DNA from: Chiua virens
Taxonomy: Eukaryota; Basidiomycota; Agaricomycetes; Boletales; Boletaceae
DNA: 64,000 nucleotides
Assembly: GCA_019787685.1 (NCBI GenBank)
Contig: JAHNUO010000011.1
Coordinates: forward strand, 372,001-436,000
Direction: 5' to 3'
How positions within the stretch are numbered: position 1 is the first letter of the stretch; every line of letters starts with the position of its first letter. The position numbers and the translations under genes were made by a program. Below the pieces are notes generated by a model. That model saw only the letters and a list, made by a program, of their open reading frames with translations, was not told where the DNA came from and made no database searches. Positions 11,389 to 23,400 of this stretch are shown here, piece after piece.

Positions 11389-12195
11389 TCAACATGCTCC
11401 GCAGTCCCCTATCCAGACAGGAATGCATGGCTTTTCGTTATCACCTCCAGCCTCGCTAAGATGATCCAGCACGTGTGTTTCCTTTTCTCCGCCTTTCAGT
11501 TCTCCGAATATCACGTACTGGCCTTTCAACTTTTTCAGCTGAGCCTCATCGTCTGTGAGCACGATGAAGAATTGTGATGTGTTTCTAGCACCGGACCCTG
11601 TCTTGGAACTCGCCATCCCAAGTGAGCCTTTGCGAGGCACCACCTTGAGACCTTCATCCTCGGCTTTGAAATCGCCGCCGTAAATGGACTAGATCAGATC
11701 AGGTCAGAGATAAGGTCGTTTGTTCATCATGCTATGTCGAGTGGATCCTACCTCGCCGCCGCTTCCATCTCCCCGAAGTATATCTCCGCCCTGGGCGATA
11801 AAGCCCTTGACGATTCGATGGATGGGGCAGTTCAGATAATGAAGCCTCTTGTTCGATGCATTCTTGCACGCCCCTTTCTCCCCCGTACAGAGCGCGACAA
11901 AGTTGGCCGTCGTCTTTTCCAGCTTGAGTGATGCGCTCAGCACGAAGACGAGCCGTCCAGCTAACAAGGGCTTCGGACGCTCGAACAGCAAGGGCATGTC
12001 ATGTCCCTGCGCCGCGTCGATGCCCAGCACGATCTCTCTTTGCCAATCTGCCAGTTCCTCTGGACTGGACGGTAGACCGTAGCTCGCGGCGTGTTTTTCG
12101 AGGTGGGATCGGGCGCGATCGTACGCGTCTTGATTGCATTGGGCTTGTTTGGCGTCTCCCATGTAGATATCGAGATAGACATGAGGACCGGCCAT
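11389..12195 (-). CDS. cyclophilin-type peptidyl-prolyl isomerase with an unusual N-terminal insertion
   Basis: Exons 12195-11752 and 11688-11389 flank a 63 bp phase-0 intron (11689-11751). The cyclophilin core is clear: LVFVLSASLKLEKTTANFVA, LCTGEKG, HRIVKGFIAQGGDILRGDGS, SIYGGDFK, NTSQFFIVLTDDEAQL. The catalytic Arg and the FxxQGGD and QFF segments are present. The Trp that contacts cyclosporin is replaced (DEAQLKKLKGQYVIFG), and the following His is Tyr, so cyclosporin sensitivity is doubtful. After the first strand (PHVYLDIYMGDAK) about 70 residues are inserted (ARSHLEKHAASYGLPSSPEE and on) before the second strand resumes at PLLAGRLVFVL. No signal peptide is seen, so it is probably cytosolic or nuclear. 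The protein is about 247 residues against about 165 for cyclophilin A. Confidence 0.85.
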
Positions 12196-12313
12196 GAGTG
12201 TGACTTGGAGAGCTCCCTAGATCCGAGTCTTTGGAATCTATGTTTACTTGAGGCATTCACGAGCCGGCGCGGCTCTTCAGGCCACACAGCGCCTTTTTGA
12301 TCGCAAATGCATT

Positions 12314-12418
12314 GGTGAGATGGCCGAGCGGTCTAAGGCGCCAGACTAAGGACTAGGTCATTAGATGACCACGAATATCTGGTCCGAAAGGGCGTGGGTT
12401 CGAATCCCACTCTCATCA
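12314..12418 (+). tRNA. tRNA-Leu (anticodon AAG), intron-containing, copy 1
   Basis: The acceptor stem GGTGAGA/TCTCATC, a D arm (TGGCCGAGCGG), the anticodon stem CCAGA/TCTGG with AAG in the loop, a long variable arm (TCCGAAAGGG) and the T arm (GTGGGTTCGAATCCCAC) all fold. This is a class II leucine tRNA. About 25 bp after the anticodon is an intron. Its sequence (starting actaggtcat) differs slightly from that of the other two copies. Confidence 0.95.
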
Positions 12419-12548
12419 CACTTTTTCCTTTCTTCCTTGCACTCGACTCAGTCGGTTACGACGCCAAGAAGCACCAAGACTTTTTTTCTCTTTCGACATG
12501 TCGATTGCACTCCTAGTCTTAGAAGCTCTTTCCCCTGTCAGTTGCACT

Positions 12549-12653
12549 GGTGAGATGGCCGAGCGGTCTAAGGCGCCAGACTAAGGATCAGGTCATTAGA
12601 TGACCCAGTATATCTGGTCCGAAAGGGCGTGGGTTCGAATCCCACTCTCATCA
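12549..12653 (+). tRNA. tRNA-Leu (anticodon AAG), intron-containing, copy 2
   Basis: The mature sequence matches copy 1, 130 bp downstream in the same direction. The intron reads atcaggtcat... and ends ...cccagtat, shared with copy 3. The 3' flank has a T-run (cttttt) that can end pol III transcription. Confidence 0.95.
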
Positions 12654-13567
12654 CAACTTTTTCGCTCCCCCAATTCTAATTGAGTTTTGGATTGAACGTG
12701 TAACCCTTCAGAAACAAGTCCCATAAACGCCCCGCAACTGCCCTCATTCTGCCCTTTAAGTTTGAAGACAGACCGGCCTACACCTGACTCGGAGGCGTGA
12801 CGAGGTGGCGCACAACAGATCATTATACTAACTCTCGGACACAATAGTGGACGGCTAAAGATGTAGTTTGATGGTTGGAAATGCCAACAATACCCTCTTG
12901 CTGAAATTGGCGCACTGGAATGCCACCGTGCCAGTAACATATCGTCGTTCGATCACCAAAGATACTGCGACACATAGTGGGCGTACATTCGCACCATTCA
13001 TATAGTGTGGCGATGTGGTGTGTATCACATCTGAGTGACCTGAGTCTGACTGCTAACGCGATCCTCCCTTGCCGTAATCTGATGCTGCGATGGATCGGTA
13101 GACTGCCAAGATCGGAAGGTGGAACCACGAACACCCTCGGGCCACGAAGTTTGAAAATTCTGATTCCCGAAGGATTCGTACGCCGCGCCGGTCACTCGTC
13201 CGTACGGCGTAGGTATAATCCAGTTTCGTCATACCAACGTTTTACAACGATGAGGGCCTCAAACTATTCTAAGCCTGGCATGCCCCTCGAGTTTTCCTCG
13301 GTTTTCTTGCGAGGTTTCATGGCAGCATTGCGTCATGTGTTCCCATTCATGTATACTGGATGGTGGCATCACAGTGGCGTGCTCACTCTCGATGCTATGA
13401 ACTCGGATGTACCCGATGGGCTGTACTGGGTGCTGGTGCCTGACCACACATCGACGTCACGACGTGGATCTCCTAGAAATGTCGATCTATGTTTTGATGT
13501 GCGCGTGTGTCACCTCGTCTGCAGAAAAAAATCGGGTCCAAGGAATGAACTAAAAATCAAAAATTTG
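12654..13567. other. 0.9 kb between opposed tRNA-Leu genes, nothing recognised
   Basis: A plus-strand open frame at 12977-13570 (197 codons) runs into the antisense of the third tRNA gene and has no known domain. I do not annotate it as a gene. Confidence 0.5.
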
Positions 13568-13672
13568 TGATGAGAGTGGGATTCGAACCCACGCCCTTTC
13601 GGACCAGATATACTGGGTCATCTAATGACCTGATCCTTAGTCTGGCGCCTTAGACCGCTCGGCCATCTCACC
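13568..13672 (-). tRNA. tRNA-Leu (anticodon AAG), intron-containing, copy 3, opposite strand
   Basis: It reads the same 105 bp gene on the minus strand, with the same intron as copy 2. The three copies within 1.4 kb in both orientations suggest local duplication followed by inversion. Confidence 0.95.
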
Positions 13673-13791
13673 TTGTTCGAGGCACTGAAAATGAGAATAA
13701 TGATAGCAGCAGCGTGACCATCACGCGTCACAAGGGCGACCAAAGCGGACGTGCTTTGCAATCGACTTGAGTTGGCATCGGACGGTCAAAC

Positions 13792-14291
13792 ATGGCCACT
13801 GCATATTATGAATTCTACAGGGGATCATCGTACGTTCAATGTTTTCCTTGGGTGCAAACCAGTCCCTACAATGGGTTTGCAGCATTGGCATGGCGCTCAC
13901 CGACTCGCTGGACGAACTTATTACCTAGCGGCGCCATCACCCCGCAGTTGGCGATGAAAGTTTTGCAACAGGTTCTGCACATAGCATCGTACCACACGGC
14001 AAGCGCGCTAACGGACAGTCTAGTTTGACAAATCCCTCGCGGATACGATGGTCAAGCAGGTGAAAACGAAGACGACGCTCAAGGCAAGTGCTTGTGCTGT
14101 GGGATTCCCAAGGCATTGACAGCTTGAGTGTGCAGGGTCACTTGCATACATACCGCCTGTGCGACGACGTGTGGACGTTTATCGTCAAGAACCCGTCGTT
14201 TAAGATGGAATCGAACGAGATGGTGTCGGCGCCACGAATAAAGATAATTGCATGCAAAAACGGAGACGCCATAGAAGCGGGAAAGAAGTGA
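13792..14291 (+). CDS. TOA2: transcription factor IIA gamma (small) subunit
   Basis: Exons 13792-13829, 13883-13971, 14024-14083 and 14136-14291. The first (YYEFYRGSS) splices to [12 protein letters not shown], then [35 protein letters not shown] and [17 protein letters not shown], the near-universal TFIIA gamma sequence. TFIIA binds TBP-TATA complexes in the nucleus and stabilises the pol II pre-initiation complex. Intron 3 (14084-14135) begins GCAAGT, a GC-AG intron, while intron 2 has a GCTAAC branch site. One extra T in exon 2 (about 13926, between LIT and SGAI) breaks the frame. Because this gene is single-copy and essential in yeast, a sequence error is more likely than a real mutation. 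Confidence 0.92.
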
Positions 14292-14535
14292 CATTGGCAT
14301 ACTTGCGTCGTGTGCATTGACGTCCGCATTGTACCATAAAGGTCTTGTAATTAGTTCGCGTGTAGGCCGCACGGCGTGGTGTCGAAGAAGGCAGACAGTG
14401 AGAACGCTGTGTATTGCTGTGGTGAGAAGACCCCTTGGGGAATATGAAGTACACACGTGGTCATAAATACAATTGTCATCCGTTTCGGGTTGCTTGTCTC
14501 CTCCTCTTCCTCCTCGTCACTGGCGACAACTCGCA

Positions 14536-16659
14536 ATGAACCCCCCCGCCTACCCAGAACCTTCAACGGAGTCAAGCGTCGCCGACGCCCGTCGAGCTCT
14601 CCAAGTACAGCGCCGAGAGCTCTCCCAACTCTCCGACCGCATATCCTCGGCAGAGGAGGCCCTTACACAGCTCGTCACCGACAGAAAGCGTGCGATTAGA
14701 GAGATGCAATGCGAGCAGTATGCGTTAGAGGAGAAAGTCAAGCACACGCTCGCGTACATCTCGCCCATACGACGCCTACCACACGAACTCCTCCGCCATA
14801 TCTTTATGTTCAATTTCGACAATCACCCTTGCTGTGCTTGGATCCTCGCCTCTGTTTGTGTTTATGGCGTAGACTGGCTCTATCAATACCTAAATTATGG
14901 TCCAAGGTGAGTAAGGGACTTTGCTTTCTGCACATCGGCTCCCGATGCACCCACCACCTCTCATAATTTAATTGCATTGGCGCTCGACTACGTTCATCGA
15001 TAAAAACAACGTGTTTTCCACGCAGTATTTTGCCAACTGATGACTGTCTGTAAGCTTTTGGCGGCAATGCTCCTTGCAGCTATCCTGTCTATCATGCTCC
15101 CTTTCGCTTCTGGAAGCGATATGTTGGGCCACATTTACTCCGCGTGTTATCCTCTTTTGCCCAAATTCGATTTGAACTGCCGCATCTAACATCCGATCTT
15201 GCTTGCCCAGATACGACTCGTAACCAATCAGAGCACCTCTCCAGACACCATCCGCCTCTGGCTAGAGCGGTCTGGCGACAAGGTTCCGCTGGACATCGAG
15301 ATTTACCTGCGAGTGAACGGAAGTTCGGTTGAACCGTCTAGCCGTGCTCGTGCGTCATCCCCTACGCCCTGGATCCCACCGCCACCGAGCCCCCCCACGC
15401 ATTATATCCTACCGCATCCACCGCCAGGCACGGCTATACTTATCCCACCGGCGCAGACTCCGATCATCGTTCCCCAGTCTCCATCCCATCACGACACTTG
15501 GGGAGCTACTACTCCTCCTCCTCCCTCACGTAGCTGTCCACAAGTTCAACGTAATACGCATTGGGGACACATCGCAATATTCTATTTGATTGAGCAGATG
15601 CACCGATGGGAACGTTTTGTCTTCCGGTTTGACAAGCAATTTCCGTCGATATCCGCGCTCAAGTCGATCAATGGTAAGCGTTCTTACTTCCAAGATTGCC
15701 GTTTTTAATTGTGTGACGTAGGCGACGCTCCTTTACTAAGAGAGTTTGAGATTTCGTGCGCGGAGTCGATCTACGCTTCTGAATGGGCCTGGCTTCCTTG
15801 CGCCTCTCCCTTGATTCCATTGACGTTATCTCAACTGCAGTCTCTGATGCTGCATCATGTGCCGTTCAAGTGGTCATCCCCTATCTTTAAGACCGACCTG
15901 CGTTCCCTCAATCTTCGTTCACTCCCGTCCAACCATCTGCCACTTGACCGAATTCTGCACATTATCTCGAGTAATCCAAATCTTGAAGCTCTCACGTTAC
16001 ACTTTTCGGTCGTCGTACCGGCGATCCTTCCGCTAGTCACGACGTCGCTACCAAAACTTCGCGAACTCACCTTTGGAGGCCATTACCACATGTCGACGCT
16101 AGCCGATGCGCTAGTGCTCCCGGCACTAGATGTTCTGAATCTCGACATTGAAGCACGGGATCCCATTGAAGACGTCATTACGAATCTGCTGCAGCGATCT
16201 AACAATCCCCCTATCACTCAGTTGTCGGTGTCGTACGGGAGTAGTAACACATCGACTCTTTACTATGGCCCAGGAGGCATTGTCATCGCGTGGAATTTCC
16301 TGGCGGAGATGAACCACGTTCACTCGCTGAGCGTTGGTGGAACGCCGCTGGAACCATTGCTTGTCGCGCTAGGGATGCCCGAGGAGGAACAGTCACACTG
16401 GACTTGCCCTAATCTGAAATCGGTGACGATGAAAAGCTGTCATACGCACCCGGATGGGATTGCGAAACTCGTGCAGCTTATCGAAGCACGCAATCCAGAA
16501 ACGGGGACTGCTGTCATGGTGCATGGTGTAACGCCCTCGAAGCTACGGCATATCGAGCTGCATGACTGTGCCTCGGTTGGGCAGGATGTTCTGGAATGGC
16601 TGAACAAGCGGGTGGAAGAGGTGATTTGTGTCGAGCCACCTTATGGCAGATCGCTTTGA
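14536..16659 (+). CDS. F-box protein with N-terminal coiled coil and leucine-rich C-terminal part
   Basis: The start at 14536 (MNPPAYPEPSTESSV) begins a heptad-rich coiled coil (VQRRELSQLSDRISSAEEAL), then an F-box (ISPIRRLPHELLRHIFMF), the usual Agaricomycete arrangement. F-box proteins recruit substrates to SCF ubiquitin ligases through Skp1. Exon 2 starts 15211 (IRLVTNQSTSPDTIRLWLER) after a long 304 bp intron. Intron 2 is 15674-15721, and exon 3 is 15722-16659 with irregular leucine-rich repeats. A proline-rich spacer lies in exon 2. Near 14850 the frame jumps by one base between ILASVC and LWRRLALSIPKLW with no intron able to bridge it, so the gene is either mis-sequenced or broken there. 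Confidence 0.75.
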
Positions 16660-17374
16660 TGAAGGAAATGATATAGCGTCTTGTATGTCACCGTAGTACG
16701 TGTACGCTCGTATTCTGTGTGTATTCTTGAGTAGTGTATTGAATAATATGTTGTAAGCTGGGATTACCTGAATCGTGATTGCTTGCTTTAAATATGTTTG
16801 AATGGGATGGGTATACCTGCACAGAGGCATAAAAGGCGCACTAGCGCCGCGGAAGGAGTGCAGATTTGTTTCCAGATCGAAGCATTTTGCCTTTCGGACA
16901 GAAAAGGGACGCCGGTCATCCAGGAACGTGGGATCGCTGTGGAACAGCGTGGCGTTTCTGGTGTCGACACTGGATATCGAAAAACTGTCCACCCAAGCAG
17001 TGATGCGCAGTTGGATGATGGTCGTCAGCAAGGGGGTCATGGATCCCTGTTTGGCAGGACCAACCCTACTGTGAGATACCAAAAGGGTTAGGTCGGCGAC
17101 GGGAGGAAAGATACGCCGTTACCCTCGGCCACCCCGCAGGCCATGTGGTCACGCAACTTCGGTCAAGATTAGAAACTAGTTTGTGATGGGGACGTACCGT
17201 GCATTCAGTGCGGCGTCAAGGTGGACTTGAGTTTGTCATCGTGATGATGTGAACCTGGTGACCCAAGCCCAAACCCTGTCACCTAGTTCACTTCGGATAT
17301 ATAAGTGGGGTGTCTTCGCAAGCCCCAACCTGCTCTCCTCGACCGTTACCTCTGCCTTTTTTCTTCTGTATTAA
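16660..17374. other. 0.7 kb intergenic, with probable promoter of the next gene
   Basis: No gene was recognised. A TATA-like box (cggatatataagtgg, about 17295-17309) and a pyrimidine-rich leader lie just before the APH-fold gene start at 17375. Confidence 0.55.
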
Positions 17375-19774
17375 ATGCCTGTCCCGGTGCCAGTCGAGCC
17401 TATTACAGAATGGGGCAAATCAAACAAGGCCAAACATGGCTGTCCATTGCCGGATGACGTTGAGATCATGAGCAATCACAGGTTCGTCTTCAAACGTTCG
17501 TCTTTCTCTTTCTTATCATTCCCAACAACATTAGCCCACACCCGCTGGCTCATCCACATCATCCTGGCGTCCAACTTAAGCCAAAAGACGGTCACGTTGC
17601 ACACTTGTGGACTGCCATCATGTCTCTCAAGGGGTTTGGCGCGGTCACTGCGGAGAACATTTTACCCGGAACCGTTCCACTTCCACCGCTCCCCGCCACT
17701 TCGCACACCCCCATAGATTGGGATTGGGACATCGAACACGCTGACCGGAGACGCGAGGCCAACGCCGACGCCGTCTTGCACGACCCACCGCCTTTTCAGG
17801 TCGATCGAAGAGTCCTCAAGGACATCGTACGCGAGAAGACACATTGCGAGGTTGGGCGTATCATCTTTCTCAGTTCGGGTAGGTCTTTTTCCTCTTTCCC
17901 ACATTCCCCGCGCCTCAACCGCCACTATCAGGAACATTTCACAAGGTTCGATGCATTGTTGATGTAATGTGCTGTGCTGTTCATCACACTCATGCACGGT
18001 CCCCATCAGGCCTATCTGATTACGCTCGCCGACACGCGGCAGTTGGTGGCGCGTGTTGCGCGTCGATTTATGCCCCGTTTAAAGACGCAATCTGAAGTGG
18101 CGACGATGCAATACCTCCGCGAGAGGACTTCCATACCGGTACCGGATATCTATTTTTATGACTCGAACCCTTTCAACCGCCTCGGTGGCGAATATATCCT
18201 CATGTCCAAGGTTCGTGATTCCATGACAACCACGCGTCTTTGTTCATGACGTATTGTTGGTTTGTCAGGCGTCGGGTATTCCGCTCGGGAGAGTGTATCA
18301 CTCCATGTCCAACGAGCAACTCAAGATTCTGTTCAAAAATGTAGCATCTATCATAATACCTCTCTTTGCTCAGCGTTTCTCACATGTAGGATCTCTTCAT
18401 TTCCCCACATCCTCTCGAGCAGTCGCATCACCCTTGAGCTCGTCGTCTCCAACACCCACTGCAACGCATGTGCAATTCAAGCACTTTTCGATGTCAACCA
18501 CTCCGACTTCTGCAGTTGCACTAGCAACTGCGCGCGATCCAGCACGTTGCCCATCCACCTCGGTTCATGTCGGTCCTATTGTTTCATGGCCATTCTTTGG
18601 ATCCGGCCGGGGCGACCTGACGCATCCGAACGAAATCGACCGCGGGCCCTGGACCTCAACACGATCATATCTAAAGTCTTGTGTGCAGCGTGAAATAGCG
18701 GGCGCAAAGCGGGAAAGCGAGGGAAAATCCGCGCCCCATCGGCTGCACCTTGATCCGCATGAGATCCGATCTTCCCGACACCATCACCTCGATGCGGTCC
18801 CTGACGATGAGAGTGATGACTCTGACGAGTGGGACGCGCAGGAGAGCGAGGATGAATGGGAAGGACCGGGAGATACCATGTATAGCGATTATCGCCGCAT
18901 GCAACGGAGTACCTTCCTGGTTGCTCACATAATGCAACGGGAACAATCCGTCCGCAAGGAATGGGCCGGTGGATGCGCGTCATGGATCGCTTGGGAGCTC
19001 ATGCAGATGGTGCGGTTCCGGAAGAATTTGGACTCGATTGTCATGATCTCAACTTGGAAAACGTCTTCGTGGACGAGCATGATCATACCAAAATTGTGTG
19101 TTTAAGCATCTCTCTGTTGTGGTGTGCCACTTATATCGTCAAACAGACATGCATCATCGATTGGGAGTCGACGACGACGCGACCACTGTGGGCCTGTGCT
19201 CACCTCCCGGCGTTCGTCCAGACGAGTCCGTTTACGTCGAAGTTGTTCCGGGAGGTTGTTACCTCGATCGCGCTCTCCAAGTCGTCGAAAAACGGCCTCA
19301 CCCGGTCTCGCCGCAACTGCCAAGGAATGGCTTCACTATGAAGCTGTCGGTACACGACTTCGCCTCGCTCATCGCTGTGTGGAATGGGACGGCTGGGAGG
19401 AAGGACTGATCGACAGCATCCTCGGACCCGAAGAACACGAAGAGGAGTGGTTCAGGGACGTCGAGTCGACCGTCGAGGGATCCGAAGTCCCGAGCGCGCC
19501 GTCGTACAATGGCAATGGCTGTGTCGATGGTTGTGCGAATGATGCGTCGCGACCGTCGTCGGGGGCGTTGCGCGTTGCGGCCCTCCGGAGCCGGAAACAA
19601 GCGGGTCAGTTGCCACTCAAGAAAGCGATGGAACAGGAGCAGACGTTGGTGACGACGGGGGACATCTGTGGTGGGCGTGGTGGGGAGCTTGGACGGCGTT
19701 TGGAAGCGTGGTTGAGCGTGAATGGGGACGGAAGGCGGGCGGATGCGGAAATGCATGATGGTGGACCACACTGA
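17375..19774 (+). CDS. aminoglycoside-phosphotransferase-fold (APH) family protein
   Basis: Exons start 17375, 17535, 17932 (a 14 nt microexon), 18010 and 18269, with exact phases. They join to IIFLSSG-TFHK-AYLITLADTRQLVARV (the nucleotide lobe) and EYILMSKASGIPLGRVY. The catalytic loop is DCHDLNLENVFVDEHDHTKI, spliced over a 51 bp intron (19096-19146) to TCIIDWESTT, whose Asp is the metal ligand. These fungal proteins are kinase-like enzymes of unknown substrate. After RSTFLVAHIMQREQS and again after SKLFREVV the frame changes. It can be rescued either by two introns with poor GTACCT/GTTGTT donors and AAG acceptors (18912-18961, 19254-19323) or by single-base indels. The second reading keeps plausible protein. 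An acidic Ser/Asp-rich insert (DDESDDSDEWDAQESEDEW) is present. Confidence 0.75.
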
Positions 19775-20470
19775 GTGTGCAGGTGCGATGTTTCTTGGTC
19801 CGTTCGTGCGGTCTTATGCTATGGTTTCTGGGCGACGTGTCCTTAATAGCGATGCATGGCAAGCTTGTTTTCGAACTTTGCATACATACCAACTTTGTCA
19901 TCTTTTTTTTTTGTCTCGTTTCTCATTCGCACATCATGATTATTATTAGACTGCATAATTCGTTGCTGCTCCATCGACAAAGCAACAGCCTAACGCAAGT
20001 CGATCCGGGTCCTGCAAGGCTGGCTACATTGTAGCCTTGTTCAGAAAGAGGGTCGACTGAGTGCGCTTCTTTCCAGTTTCATACTATGGTTTTCTGTGTC
20101 ATCTGAATTAGATTCGTGATCGGGAATCATCGAAACTCATGCAATCGACTCTGAGACCCTATCCGACGGATTAGGGTGATCATAATAACATTGTGACTGC
20201 CTGGCAGTGCCTGTGCTGCGAGTTCTTAAAATCAATCAGTTGGCAGTGAGTCACGGCAGACCATCCAAGTAAACTCTTGTTCGAACACTGTGATGGGGTT
20301 GATCATGCTAAAGCTACTTTCGGGTTGATAAACCAATACATTATCGTCCTGAACTGTTCAAGTTGTTACCTTACACGGCTCCACTACATTTCACTGATCT
20401 AGACGCCATGCTACAATACAGAGCCGAATATGAGAGACTAACATCACGATAATGGGGGTACTACATAGTA
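19775..20470. other. 0.7 kb intergenic, nothing recognised
   Basis: AT-richer DNA between the 3' ends of the convergent APH gene and the DUF3638 locus. No open frame of note. Both genes' 3' untranslated regions should lie here. Confidence 0.6.
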
Positions 20471-23400
20471 TCACGAGTATGGTAAATAGGGAGACATCAA
20501 AGGAGGATTGATGGTCCCACGCATACGGTAATATTCGACAGTCGGTTGCGTCCAACTCGGAAAGTCTTCTTCTCGCAGCGGCCGTCCCTGCAACATCCTA
20601 CCCATGTGCGACTCGGCAACGTTCCTGCCCCTTTGTCTGATAGCGAGCAGCATCTTCACAAAGTGCAAGCTGCGGACAATCAAATGTGTCTTCGAGTTCC
20701 GTCTCCCGATCGAACGAACCAGGTACATGGAACTGGTTGCGTTTGATCGCTGGACCGGACACTGTCTGATAGTTCTTTTGTATGCGCCCCGACAGACTGG
20801 CAGAGCCGCACATACGATTCGTAATCCCTCAGATACAGCTGACCTGCAAAGACATTGAGTTGGTCGAGCAGAGCCCAAGGCGGAGTCCAGTCAGATGGGA
20901 CTGGAGGGATAGAATACAGCATGAGATCGTCGCACGGTTTCATGTGCATTCTCGTACGGGGTGTGTACACATGGAGGTGGACATGGTCGCTAACCCTGAC
21001 ATCCGGCATCAATAGATCGGCTTCGAACGGGCTGATGAGCACGAGGACGTCATTTCCGTCCCATTTCCCGGAGAGAACCCAATGGACGGGACGTAAGTAA
21101 TCGTGCACTCTCCTGGGAGTTGATCCTTGTTCAACAGCGGTCTCATATTCGAAGTTGCCCTTGTACTCGACGATGGCTGGGTCTTCGACGACAGTCTCAC
21201 AGAAATCCGCTGTCGCTAGGATATATGGACTCCAGACGTGCGCGTAAGAGGTGGTGGCAGTGCTATCCGTGAGGGTGGTGAAGATAGGACGAAAGGCAGT
21301 GCTAGTGAGTGGTGACGGAATGGTACCTGTCTTCACGAAATTCCTGACGTCAGGATGGAGGGCGTGTTTTGCGGGTATTACCACAGGACGTTGCTGTACC
21401 TCTCTCTCGCGCTCGGTCTCTCGAGATATCTCCCGTTCCTGTTCTTCATCCATGCGGTCCTGAGGAAGAGACAGCACCCCGAAATGCTCAGCGCGGTGAC
21501 AGATCTTTCTGTCCAACTCCGACTTTGTCAAGAGAGTGACTGGAGCTGTTGTGAGGTGCATACAAATCATTGAGCGACTTGAGCTCTGGTTGGAGCCAAG
21601 AATTCGTTAATTCCTCTGCCGAGCCTGCGCCTGTACAAAAGTGCCTCCACACCGCCTGCGATTTGTGATTCATGCCTTGTTGCACCCAGTATGGCGCCCA
21701 TCGCTGGATGTCACCCCAGGTTTCATACATCGCCCAGCGCAGAATGTCAGCGGTGGTGATGTCCTGCTTTTTTTGGACGAGCGTAGAACGTATTTGCCGA
21801 TCAACTTCTGGGGATGCAAAAAACTTTACGCTGTGACCGCGGCCTAGCTGACGCATGCGCATACAACCTGTGGCCACGAATGGTGAGGTCGCTTGTCAAC
21901 GCGATGCAATGTACACACCTTGAACTAATGTGTCTTTTGTAACCTTGGGTCCTAGCGTGACAGCAGCTCGAAATCCGCGAGGGAATTTTATGTCCGTCCC
22001 CCTCGTGTGGGCGTGGTCAAGATAGGCGACACAGCCATCCAACTGCTGCATTAGTGGTGACGACCGCAGGGGCTGCACGGTGATGCCATTTCTTGCAAGT
22101 ACCATCAATTCGTTCTCCTCGTTGAAGTAGATGACTCCAGCAGGATCACGGTTCAAGTCCAACCATATCTGGGCTAATTGGTGACCAGATAGGTCAAGAA
22201 TTTCGGGCTGATATGCAACTATTTCTTCGAGAAATTCATGTGTAGTCCATCGATTTCCATCTTCATGCCCCATCACTGTATAAGAAGTGTTCTCCGGCCT
22301 AAGAAGATAAGTAAGTACCTCCGCGGTGGTCCCTCTTTGATGGAGATGATGGGGGTCGTGCTGAACGATAGAAGTGGGTAACAGATAGTGAGCATCATTC
22401 GTTCCAGAGAATCCTGAACTTTGATTTAGTGCACGAATTTGGTGCGGTGACCTGTGGTAGATTATAGAGATCACACACCGGTTATTAGATGGTTCCTTTT
22501 CTCAGTTATATCCCAACTTGAGCCTGATATCTTCCATGGAAATTCTTTCGCATACTTCGGAAACACAACTTTGGAAAGAAAGTAGTCTATCGTTGCCTGG
22601 TTCCAAGTAAAGAATGGGACAATGTACTTGTTCCATTGTTCCAACGACCTGATATTCACCTTGCTTAGAGTCCATAGTGAGTCTGAGACAGAATTGATAT
22701 TTGTGAGCCAGAGAGCATAATCGTGTGATGGATCATCTTGCTCCAAAAGGATTTCAAACACAATTTTGAGTTGCTCTTCTGTGAGGCCACCATAGTAGTA
22801 AGCCAGACATGTAAGTATGATTGTAATATCCAGGTGCCCGAACTCTGCCCTTGCAGCTGGAACATCTTTGGCTCGATAGGGAATGGCGAGCATAGTGCGG
22901 GTTTGATCAAGGCCATAGTCTACACAGCCACCTCCGTTCTGTCAGAGCATACAGAAGAATTTTTTCTGCCAAAAGACCATGGAGGAGGAGTAGCAGACCC
23001 CAGCTGGTGTATCATTGAGCGTACTCTTCTACCATTTTCACCGTCTGTGGTCAGATATCCTTTAGATACATGAAATCAATGATCACATTTCTAAGCTCTT
23101 CAGGAAGATAGTGAAAGCTGACATTAGAAAGTTGACCATGTGCCATGTCATCTGCTATCAATGATACCAAGTGTTTCCTGGTTTCGTCCAGCAAAACATG
23201 AGTGTAAGGAAACGATCCAGGGGGACCGGGGTCGCCCTGTATCGTGGGCAGGGAGAGGGCTAAAAGTCTAGATATATGGCTACCTGTGAGCCTAAGGATC
23301 TGCTGGGTAATGGTCCATCGATCAGGGAAACCCTTAACGTGCTGTTGATGTCCAAGCGTGTAGATCAGTTGGAACTGAGGATGGAGGATCTCGTCGCTCT

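Noticed and set aside
12977..13570. A 197-codon plus-strand open frame.
   Set aside because: It ends inside the antisense of a tRNA-Leu gene, has no domain and no intron support. It is probably chance.
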